Both the position numbers and the translations under genes were made by a program. Positions 55,462-62,984 of a stretch of DNA of 64,000 nucleotides are shown here, one piece after another. The notes below the pieces were generated by a model, which made no database searches, was not told the origin of the DNA, and was given only the letters and a program-made list of their open reading frames with translations. Source of the DNA: Vibrio sp. CB1-14 (lineage in GTDB: Bacteria; Pseudomonadota; Gammaproteobacteria; Enterobacterales; Vibrionaceae); assembly GCF_040412085.2 (NCBI RefSeq), contig NZ_CP115921.1, positions 1,178,001 through 1,242,000 of the forward strand. Reading direction: 5' to 3'. How positions within the stretch are numbered: the stretch's first letter is position 1; every line of letters starts with the position of its first letter.

Positions 55462-55497
55462 GGAAATAATTTGGAAACCGGTTTCCAAATTATTTCC
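55462..55497. promoter_or_regulatory. perfect 36-bp palindromic operator
   Basis: An exact inverted repeat of 18 bases with core GGAAACC-GGTTTCC, flanked by A/T arms. It is centred about 63 bases before the EIIB ATG, in the divergent EIIB / second EIIC spacer. Most likely the main LacI-family operator. Confidence 0.75.
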
Positions 55498-55709
55498 GTT
55501 TAAGTGTGAAAACGATCACTGGAAACCAGAGTTATGGCGAAAAATTCGTGACACAGTTAACGAATGATCTTGACCTGGGAAACCCAGCGCTGCAAATGGC
55601 GCTGATGACCTTAAATTCAGCATTAGAAATGGCTGAGTAGTAGGTGAATCGTGATCTAAATTCGGAATTTAGCGAGTGATGGGGTAAAAAACGTGGTGGA
55701 GACGGCAGA

Positions 55710-55729
55710 TTTGGATAATCGGTTTCCGA
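55710..55729. promoter_or_regulatory. degenerate LacI-type operator before the second EIIC gene
   Basis: TTTGGATAATCGGTTTCCGA keeps the right half (CGGTTTCC) of the 36-bp palindrome core and part of the left, 53 bases before the ATG at 55782. Confidence 0.5.
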
Positions 55730-55781
55730 GAGTCAGTGTATTCGGGTATCCTGACGCGGATCCATATAGCCGGTAGAGTAA

Positions 55782-57104
55782 ATGAACCAATCCATTATGA
55801 GACTGTGTGCCAATCAGGTAGAGCAGTTCATGAATCCTGTAGCAAAATTGCTGATGCGCAGTCAGCACCTTATGGCTATGCGTGATGGTTTCCAGTTGGC
55901 AATGCCTTTCATTTTTGTCGGCTGTATGTTTGTCCCGATTATCTTTCCTCCGTTTGCCGATTCCGAGTCTTGGATGTCGATGGCTTGGATGGACTTATCT
56001 CTGGCGTTAAGACCCATCTTGCTGCCAACTTATCAACTGACACTGGGCGTCGTAGGGCTTATCGTTTCTTTTGGCGTTTCGGCCAGCCTCGCGAAGAGCT
56101 ATCAGTTGCCAGAGCGACTGTCTGGATTGACGGGGTGTATGGCGTTTCTCATGCTGGCCGGATTCTATATCGATGGGCAAGAAGATGCTCGCTACTTAGG
56201 TGGTGCCGGTCTGTTTACTGCGCTTATCGCGAGTCTGTATTCAATAGAAGTCGTTAGGTTCTTTATCCGTATGGGCTGGTACATCAAGATGCCAGAAGAC
56301 GTGCCTATCTTAACGATTCAAAGTTTTAAGCTCATCGTGCCGATCTTTGCTGTGATGATCAGTATTTCGACATTCAATGTTTTTCTTGATGCTCAGTTCG
56401 GAGTGCATTTCCCTCAATTGATAGAAGAGCTGTTTCGTCCGTTGGTACTGGCCTCAGACAGTCTCGCTGCGGTTTTGATTTCGATACTGATTTGTCAGCT
56501 TCTTTGGTTTATGGGGATTCATGGTGCACTGATCATTACCGGAATTATGAATCCATTCTGGATGTCTAACCTACTCGAGAACCAAACTGCGTTGGAAGCT
56601 GGCGGTCAGGTACTCCCTCATATCTACCTACCTGCTTTTTGGGACTTTTTTGTCCTTATCGGCGGGGTAGGTTCAACATTGCCTTTGGTCTATCTTGCGA
56701 TTAAAAGCCGTTCAAAACAGTTGAAGTCGGTGGGTAAGGTTGGCGCTATTCCCGCGATATTTAATATTAACGAGCCAATATTGTTCGGCTTCCCAATTAT
56801 TATGAACCCGCTTTTTCTTGTGCCGTTTATTTTTGTCCCAATGCTCAATGCTACGATTGCATGGTTCTTAACGTCGGCGGAGATATTGGATCGCGTGGTA
56901 TTAATGATTCCATGGTCGGTGCCCGCCCCAATAGGTGCTGCGTGGGCTGCCAATGGTAGCTACATGAACGCTCTAATGGTGGTGTTTGCTATGGTGAATT
57001 CTTACTTTATCTATCTGCCTTTCTTCAGAACTCATGAGAAAATCTTGGTAGAGCAAGAAGAAGAGCGCGCCAAACGAATGCAGCAAGTACAAGCGGCTCA
57101 GTAG
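55782..57104 (+). CDS. second PTS cellobiose-family EIIC, stand-alone
   Basis: 440 residues, paralogue of the EIIC at 53701 (shared IHGALIITGIMNPFWMSNL, VGSTLPLVYLAIKSRSK, PAIFNINEPILFGFPIIMNP). No EIIA or EIIB of its own is adjacent; it is divergent from the EIIB gene and probably uses EIIB/EIIA of the neighbouring operon. The first 16 residues align with those of the paralogue, which supports the start at 55782. Confidence 0.88.
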   Translation: MNQSIMRLCANQVEQFMNPVAKLLMRSQHLMAMRDGFQLAMPFIFVGCMFVPIIFPPFADSESWMSMAWMDLSLALRPILLPTYQLTLGVVGLIVSFGVSASLAKSYQLPERLSGLTGCMAFLMLAGFYIDGQEDARYLGGAGLFTALIASLYSIEVVRFFIRMGWYIKMPEDVPILTIQSFKLIVPIFAVMISISTFNVFLDAQFGVHFPQLIEELFRPLVLASDSLAAVLISILICQLLWFMGIHGALIITGIMNPFWMSNLLENQTALEAGGQVLPHIYLPAFWDFFVLIGGVGSTLPLVYLAIKSRSKQLKSVGKVGAIPAIFNINEPILFGFPIIMNPLFLVPFIFVPMLNATIAWFLTSAEILDRVVLMIPWSVPAPIGAAWAANGSYMNALMVVFAMVNSYFIYLPFFRTHEKILVEQEEERAKRMQQVQAAQ

Positions 57105-57133
57105 CTACGTGTACCCGCTGTTATTGATGCGTT

Positions 57134-58021
57134 TTATTTAGAAGCGACTCGTTTACCGAAGGTATTGACGAGAGCCCCTATCACAATGAGTGAGCCACCA
57201 ATGTAGGTCCAAACAGTGGGGACTTCATTGAACAACGCCAAACCTAGCAAAATAGAGAACACAATCTGGACATAGGAGTATGCCGAAGCTTTACCCGCTG
57301 CTTGGGTTTGCATTGCTTTGGTTAAACCTAGTTGACCTATTTGTGTGAAGACGCCCACCAGCACCAACATCATAGTGAGATACCAATCTGGCATCACGAA
57401 ATCGTCGCCAATTAATAGAATTGAGACTGGCAATGCGACCAATGGGAAATAGAAAATGATCACTGAGCTGTCTTCAGTTTGGCTTAGCTTTCTAACGATA
57501 ACGTAAGCGATAGAGCTGCCAAATGCGCCAAGGAGCGCAATACCCACACTAAATAACGGCAGTGACTCCGCGGTATTGCTGCCTAATGTTGGCCCCACCA
57601 TAAACGTTAAGCCGAAAATACTCAGCACGATACAAATGATGGTCGACTTCTGAATACTTTCTTTTAGAAACCAGAACGCAAGTAGGGCGGTGAAAATAGG
57701 GTGGATATACTGGAGTATTGTTGCTTCGGCTAGAGGTAGCGTTGTCACTGCGTAGTACACACAAATCAAAGCCAGTGAGCCGACGATACCGCGCAATAGC
57801 AGCAAAGGCCTATTGTGCCCCCACACAGAAATACCTTTCCTTTTGACATCTAGGTAGCTTAGCACCAGTGAAACCAATGCACGCGCTGCTACGATTTCAA
57901 ATACGGGAATACCATAAGTGCTCACGTATTTCACACAGGCCGACATCAGCGCAAAGCCAAGCGCTGATAACACCATGTAGCGAACGCCGACAGGGACGAT
58001 GGAGTCAAAAGTTGTGGTCAT
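57134..58021 (-). CDS. DMT-superfamily (EamA-type) transporter
   Basis: 295 residues, ten hydrophobic segments, two EamA repeats (YMVLSALGFALMSACVKYVSTYGIPVFEIVAARALVS; GIALLGAFGSSIAYVIVRKL). Putative metabolite exporter; it is the third EamA protein in this window and not closely similar to the others. Upstream lies the exonuclease gene on the same strand with 29 bases between, so they may be co-transcribed. Confidence 0.85.
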   Translation of the reverse strand: MTTTFDSIVPVGVRYMVLSALGFALMSACVKYVSTYGIPVFEIVAARALVSLVLSYLDVKRKGISVWGHNRPLLLLRGIVGSLALICVYYAVTTLPLAEATILQYIHPIFTALLAFWFLKESIQKSTIICIVLSIFGLTFMVGPTLGSNTAESLPLFSVGIALLGAFGSSIAYVIVRKLSQTEDSSVIIFYFPLVALPVSILLIGDDFVMPDWYLTMMLVLVGVFTQIGQLGLTKAMQTQAAGKASAYSYVQIVFSILLGLALFNEVPTVWTYIGGSLIVIGALVNTFGKRVASK

Positions 58022-58050
58022 AGTCGTCTCTTTAATAGGTTGAAGTCGTG

Positions 58051-58668
58051 CTATTTGTGTTTGGTTAAGAATTTCCCAACTGATGCTTTTGGTTGCTTGG
58101 CGAGCTTTTGCATCAACTCAAAACTTGGTTGTGCAATTGCGTGATTCTCGGTAAGAGAGTTCACAAGAAGCAACCAGAGTGACGCTGTCACTTCGGCGTC
58201 AGCTAATGCGCGGTGAAATACACCATCGTTAGCAATGTTATGGTAAGCCACCAGATCACCCAATTTGTGTGAATTTGCTTCTTGGTTTAATCGGCGAGAA
58301 ACCAAAAGTGAACAAGCAAACTCTCCACCATAACCTTTACCAATTAGATCCAGTTCTGCATCTAGAAAACGCTTATCGAAAGAAGCGTTGTGAGCCACTA
58401 GATTGGCATCGCCAATAAAATCGACGAACTCACTCATCACTTCGTCACAGCTTGGTGCGTGGCTAAGCATATTGTTGGTGATGCCTGTGTAGCCCTCGAT
58501 GAAGCTGCTGACTCGAAAACCTGGATTCATCAATGATTGAAAGCGATCAACCACTTGGCCATTTTCCAGTTTCACGGCACCAATTTCGATAGCGCGATCG
58601 CCTTGGTTCGGTGATAAGCCCGTAGTCTCAAAGTCGAGTACGATAGCGGAAGTGGCGGGTGCGGTCAT
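58051..58668 (-). CDS. DnaQ-like 3'-5' exonuclease (DEDDh)
   Basis: 205 residues. Exo I IVLDFETTGLSPNQGD (catalytic Asp/Glu), Exo II LVAHNASFDKRFLD, Exo III with HRALADAEVTASL (His/Asp of DEDDh). Similar in size to stand-alone PolC/DnaQ-type exonucleases and the ExoX group. It trims 3' ends of DNA or RNA; its physiological role is not clear. Confidence 0.88.
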   Translation of the reverse strand: MTAPATSAIVLDFETTGLSPNQGDRAIEIGAVKLENGQVVDRFQSLMNPGFRVSSFIEGYTGITNNMLSHAPSCDEVMSEFVDFIGDANLVAHNASFDKRFLDAELDLIGKGYGGEFACSLLVSRRLNQEANSHKLGDLVAYHNIANDGVFHRALADAEVTASLWLLLVNSLTENHAIAQPSFELMQKLAKQPKASVGKFLTKHK

Positions 58669-58769
58669 AGTGAAATCTCACGAAAAAGTAGGGAGGCAGA
58701 GTCTAGCTTGAACGCGTCATGAAGGAAACCTTCCAAGCACTGTTTTTGGTTAAAGACTGCTTGCATCAA

Positions 58770-58800
58770 AAAGAAAAGGTCCAGATAAACTGGACCTTTT
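58770..58800 (-). terminator. terminator of the GH1 gene
   Basis: AAAAGGTCCAG/CTGGACCTTTT perfect stem, five-base loop, then TTTTCTTTTT on the minus strand. Confidence 0.85.
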
Positions 58801-58807
58801 AAGATGG

Positions 58808-60232
58808 TTAATCGAGGTTCTCACCGTTAGTTTCTATGACTCTTTGATACCAATAGAAGCTATCTTTCTTGTAACGTTTGAGGTCTTTTTCGCTTTCTTC
58901 ATCGCGGTCAACGTAAACGAAGCCATAACGTTTCGCATAACCATTTAGCCAACTGAATAGATCTTGATAAGACCAAGTGCAGTAGCCGATCACTTCACAG
59001 CCATCTTCGATAGCATCGTTAATCGCTTCAACGTGCGCTTTTAAGAATGAGATACGATAGTCATCGTGCACTCGACCATCTTCAGTCAATGTGTCGTACG
59101 CGCCTAAACCATTTTCACTGATAAGGATCGGTAGGTTGTAGCGAGACGTGATGCGGCGAAGTGCGACGCGCAGGCCTTCAGGATCGATCGCCCAGTTCCA
59201 ATCCGTCATTTTTAGGTGCTCGTTATCAGCGCGAACATAGTAATCATCGGTAGGGATGCGAGCGACATCAGAGACGACAGATACTTGCGCGGCATTTCCG
59301 GTTTGTGCTGTTTGTTCGCGGTTTTCAGGTGCGACAAACGTGGCAGACTGATAATAGTTTAGACCCATGAAATCGCAGATACCGGCTTTAAGCAGTTCTT
59401 TATCGCCTTCTTGGAAATCGATGTGGATGCCTAGACGCTCTAGCAGTTTTAGACCAATCTTTGGATAGGCGCCTTTTGCGTAGACATCCATCCAGAGCAG
59501 ATCTTGTATTTCTTGTGCGTTTTCAGCGGCAATCACATCCTCAGGAGAGGCGGTTTTTGCGTATGTCGGGCTGTACGCAAAGCTCGCCCCAATTTGACCC
59601 TTGATACCCATCTCTTTGAATCGCTTCACAGCATTTGCATTAGCTAGGCTTGCGATATGGTTGGCATTGATAAAGCGTTGGTAATCAGAAACTTTTGGTG
59701 GATGGATCTTTTGAACGTACCCTAGGCTTGTGAAAATATTCTGCTCATTCATGCAAACCCAGTACGGCACTTTGTCACCATACTCGCTGAATAAGACTTC
59801 GCAATAACGGGTAAAGTCCGTCAGAATTTCACGACTTTCCCAGCCTTGATATTCGTCTTGCAGTGCTTGTGGAAGATCCCAGTGGTAGATAGTTAGGATC
59901 GGTGTGATACCACATTCGATCAGTTTATTGATAACGTTATGGTAGAACTCTACGCCTTTCGGGTTTACCGTGCGGCCATCTGGCATGATTCGAGTCCAAG
60001 CGACAGAGAAGCGATAGGCCTTTAGTCCCATCTCTCGCATCAGTTCGATGTCTTCTTCATATTTATGGTAGAAGTCGATCGCCACTTCACCTGTTGTATC
60101 TTTAAACGTATTGCCCGGAACACGTGAGTACACATCCCAAATCGAATCGCCTTTACCATCTAGATTTGCTGCGCCTTCGATTTGATAGGCTGCGGATGCG
60201 CTGCCCCATAAGAAGTTCTCTTGAAATGCCAT
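58808..60232 (-). CDS. bglA: GH1 6-phospho-beta-glucosidase
   Basis: 474 residues, cytoplasmic. GH1 signatures: N-terminal FLWGSASAAYQIEGAANLDGKGDSIWD, acid/base Glu in CMNEQN, nucleophile Glu in ILISENGLGAYD, and the phospho-binding C-terminal region KRYGFVYVDRDEESEKDLKRYKKDSFYWY typical of BglA-type 6-phospho enzymes. It would split phosphorylated beta-glucosides delivered by the PTS next door. GGAG six bases before the ATG. Divergent from a GntR/UTRA regulator, with a perfect palindrome in between. Confidence 0.92.
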   Translation of the reverse strand: MAFQENFLWGSASAAYQIEGAANLDGKGDSIWDVYSRVPGNTFKDTTGEVAIDFYHKYEEDIELMREMGLKAYRFSVAWTRIMPDGRTVNPKGVEFYHNVINKLIECGITPILTIYHWDLPQALQDEYQGWESREILTDFTRYCEVLFSEYGDKVPYWVCMNEQNIFTSLGYVQKIHPPKVSDYQRFINANHIASLANANAVKRFKEMGIKGQIGASFAYSPTYAKTASPEDVIAAENAQEIQDLLWMDVYAKGAYPKIGLKLLERLGIHIDFQEGDKELLKAGICDFMGLNYYQSATFVAPENREQTAQTGNAAQVSVVSDVARIPTDDYYVRADNEHLKMTDWNWAIDPEGLRVALRRITSRYNLPILISENGLGAYDTLTEDGRVHDDYRISFLKAHVEAINDAIEDGCEVIGYCTWSYQDLFSWLNGYAKRYGFVYVDRDEESEKDLKRYKKDSFYWYQRVIETNGENLD

Positions 60233-60284
60233 AGCTACTCCGATTAACCCTTTTTCATGTATTTGTTTTCTGCGTTCGATATTA

Positions 60285-60304
60285 TTAAAACCATATGGTT
60301 TTAA
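60285..60304. promoter_or_regulatory. perfect 20-bp palindrome, likely GntR/UTRA operator
   Basis: TTAAAACCATATGGTTTTAA, 53 bases upstream of the GH1 ATG. Confidence 0.65.
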
Positions 60305-60371
60305 AAGTTAAATTGATTATAAATGAGAGGTTGATCTGCTTTGGTGGTGATGTTGTTGGTTTTTAGGACAC

Positions 60372-60387
60372 TAAACCATATTGTTTA
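60372..60387. promoter_or_regulatory. second GntR/UTRA-type operator
   Basis: TAAACCATATTGTTTA shares the AAACCATAT core of the first palindrome with one mismatch in symmetry; it lies 82 bases before the regulator ATG. Confidence 0.55.
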
Positions 60388-60468
60388 ATGGTTTGCCTTG
60401 TGCGTTGAATCATTAGACAGTAATCTCACATCAAATGAGAGTTGGCGTAGTAAAGGGATCAGGCGAGA

Positions 60469-61185
60469 ATGGTGAAATATCAGGGCATTTACAACGAAAT
60501 GAAGGCCAGGATTTTAGCGGGCGAATATTCACCATCGGGTAAGCTTCCCGATGGAAAATCGTTGGCGAATGAATTTCAGTGTAGTGAGATAACGCTTAAG
60601 AAAGCCCTAGACTACTTGGTTAAAGAAGGTTTAGTCGTGCGTAAGCGTGGGGCGGGTTCGTTTGTTAAGCAGCCTTCAAGTCCAGTATCTGATTCACATC
60701 TACTGGGCACCAAAAAAAGAGCAGAAGAGAAAGGTAAGTCGGTCAAAACGCGCGTGGTTAAGTTTGTCAAAGTGAATGCCGATAAGGCTATCGCCGATAA
60801 ACTGAAATGCCAGATAGGTGAACCAGTCTACGACATTACTCGTGTCCGTGTGCTTGATGGTGTGCCAACTATTATTGAGTACATCTACTTGTCCGCTAAC
60901 ATCATTCCTCGTTTAGCGATCGAGGATGTTAAAGCATCCATCTATGGTTATATCACTGGTAAGCTCGGCCTTACGATACATAGCGCTAATCTTAAAATCA
61001 CCATCGCTAATGCGACCATAGCGGAGGCGGAGCACCTCAGTCTGCCTGTTGGAGACAATATAGTGAGTGTCGCTCAGAATGCTTACTTGGATAACGGCCA
61101 AATTTTTGAATACTCCGTCGCTAAGCACACTTGCGACACGTTCGAGTTCTCAACAACTTACGTCAAGAGCGAAACGCAGCTGTAA
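60469..61185 (+). CDS. GntR-family regulator with UTRA domain
   Basis: 238 residues: GntR winged helix (YNEMKARILAGEYSPSGKLPDGKSLANEFQCSEITLKKALDYLVKEGLVVRKRGAGSFV) and a UTRA ligand domain (GEPVYDITRVRVLDGVPTIIEYIYL). Resembles BglR/LicT-unrelated GntR repressors of 6-phospho-beta-glucosidase genes. Two palindromes in the divergent spacer are its likely operators, and the ligand may be a sugar phosphate. Confidence 0.9.
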   Translation: MVKYQGIYNEMKARILAGEYSPSGKLPDGKSLANEFQCSEITLKKALDYLVKEGLVVRKRGAGSFVKQPSSPVSDSHLLGTKKRAEEKGKSVKTRVVKFVKVNADKAIADKLKCQIGEPVYDITRVRVLDGVPTIIEYIYLSANIIPRLAIEDVKASIYGYITGKLGLTIHSANLKITIANATIAEAEHLSLPVGDNIVSVAQNAYLDNGQIFEYSVAKHTCDTFEFSTTYVKSETQL

Positions 61186-61288
61186 CGTTTTGAATCACAG
61201 CTAGATAAGAGCGCATGAGCGGTTGATTTTTGACCTATGCTTATCCTGACAACCTTCATTAGAAAGCGTTGAATATAAGGAAAGCACG

Positions 61289-62827
61289 ATGAGCAAACCC
61301 ATAATCGCTGGCAACACACCTATCAAGGTCGAAGTGAAAACAGGGCAAGACTATTATTTTTGTACCTGTGGACGCTCGAAAAACCAACCCTTTTGTGACG
61401 GCTCCCATGCAGGAACAGACTTCAAACCAAAAAGCTTTTCTGTCTACAAAGACGGAGATGCCTTTTTATGTCGATGCAAACACACCGCCAATCCTCCTTA
61501 TTGCGATGGCAGCCACAAACAGTTTTCAAACGAACAAGTAGGTACTGAAGGGCCGGGTGTCACCGCTAAAGCAAATGACGCCCCAGTCGCTACCCAAACT
61601 AAAGAGGAGCCTACCGTTGAGTTTATTCATCAGCTCGCGCGCGAAGGACTATCAAAGCTTGGGCATCATGGCCCCATGACCTCGATGGGTGTACCACGAC
61701 ATCTATTACCTCATTGGGATGATCTGCAAGTCATGGTGGCTCAAATGGCGACAAAACCCTTGTTGGAAGATGCGGTGGTGGGTACAGAGCTTGTGATTGG
61801 TCCGCAAGCCAAAAAGCCGCTTAAGCTTAATATTCCCTTATTCGTATCTGACATGAGCTTTGGCGCGCTATCTGAGGAAGCAAAGGTTTCGTTGGCAACG
61901 GGTGCTGAGCTAGCAGGAACGGGTATTTGTTCAGGGGAGGGAGGCATGCTTCCTGAAGAGCAAGCTGCCAACTCGCGCTACTTTTACGAGCTTGCCAGTG
62001 CTGGCTTTGGTTACGATGAGGACAAGCTCAAATCAGTGCAAGCTTTTCACTTCAAAGGTGGGCAGGGTGCGAAAACGGGTACTGGCGGGCATCTTCCAGG
62101 TAACAAGAATATAGGCAAAATATCTCAAGTTCGCGGCATCCCCGAAGGCGAGCCAGCCATCTCGCCCCCGACCTTTAAAGATCTCAATAGCGCTGAAGAC
62201 TTCAAAGCATTTGCAGACCGAGTACGAGAAGTCACAGGAGGCATACCAATCGGTTTTAAACTGAGTGCGAACCATATTGAAGAAGACATTCAGTTCGCCC
62301 TAGATGCCAGCGCGGATTACATCATTTTAGATGGGCGAGGCGGCGGTACTGGTGCTGCACCAGAAATGTTTCGTGATCACATCAGTGTGCCAACCATTCC
62401 TGCTCTAGCGAGAGCGCGGCGATATCTAGATGAGCAAGGGATGAGTGGCAAAGTGACGCTCATCATAACTGGTGGGCTGCGCGTCCCAATGGATTTTGTG
62501 AAAGCGATGGCGCTGGGTGCCGATGGGGTCGCAATATCAAATAGTGCCATGCAATCAATAGGCTGTGTAGCGGCGAGAATGTGTAATACCAATAATTGCC
62601 CAGCCGGGATCGCCACTCAAAAAGCCGACTTGCGCCAAAGATTGAATGTAGACAAAGCGTCAAACCAACTTAAGAACTTTTTTGAAGCCTCGGTTACACT
62701 CATGCAAGTGATGGCAAGAGCATGTGGGCATCATGATTTGAGTCAGTTCAACCGTAACGATTTAACGACTTGGGATCGTGATATGGCACATTTGTCTGGC
62801 GTGAAGTACTCGGGGTATGAACACTAG
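61289..62827 (+). CDS. CDGSH iron-sulfur / glutamate synthase-like FMN fusion protein
   Basis: 512 residues. Two CDGSH motifs at the N-terminus (C25-x-C27 ... C36-DGSH40 and C61-x-C63 ... C72-DGSH76) each bind a 2Fe-2S cluster. From about residue 150 to the end is the FMN-binding synthase domain of glutamate synthase large subunit (FVSDMSFGALSEEAKVSLATGAE, GGQGAKTGTGGHLPG, DYIILDGRGGGTGAAP), with the 3Fe-4S Cys pattern C-x5-C-x4-C in GCVAARMCNTNNCPAG. No amidotransferase domain and no gltD neighbour, so it is not a normal GOGAT. AAGGA upstream; terminator downstream. Confidence 0.88.
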   Translation: MSKPIIAGNTPIKVEVKTGQDYYFCTCGRSKNQPFCDGSHAGTDFKPKSFSVYKDGDAFLCRCKHTANPPYCDGSHKQFSNEQVGTEGPGVTAKANDAPVATQTKEEPTVEFIHQLAREGLSKLGHHGPMTSMGVPRHLLPHWDDLQVMVAQMATKPLLEDAVVGTELVIGPQAKKPLKLNIPLFVSDMSFGALSEEAKVSLATGAELAGTGICSGEGGMLPEEQAANSRYFYELASAGFGYDEDKLKSVQAFHFKGGQGAKTGTGGHLPGNKNIGKISQVRGIPEGEPAISPPTFKDLNSAEDFKAFADRVREVTGGIPIGFKLSANHIEEDIQFALDASADYIILDGRGGGTGAAPEMFRDHISVPTIPALARARRYLDEQGMSGKVTLIITGGLRVPMDFVKAMALGADGVAISNSAMQSIGCVAARMCNTNNCPAGIATQKADLRQRLNVDKASNQLKNFFEASVTLMQVMARACGHHDLSQFNRNDLTTWDRDMAHLSGVKYSGYEH

Positions 62828-62879
62828 CGGCTGATATGCACTGAATAATGAAGTCGTAGTTCAAGCTTTAGTAGTTAGG

Positions 62880-62912
62880 ATGCCGCGGCCACTTTGGCCG
62901 CGGTGTTTTTTT
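62880..62912 (+). terminator. terminator of the CDGSH/glutamate synthase-like gene
   Basis: CCGCGGCC/GGCCGCGG eight-base-pair stem, ACTTT loop, seven T. Confidence 0.85.
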
Positions 62913-62984
62913 GTAATTTCTCGCTGACCTGTCTATAGCTTTATAGTTTAAAGTTCATAACCATCAATCACCGAGGGCGATAGT

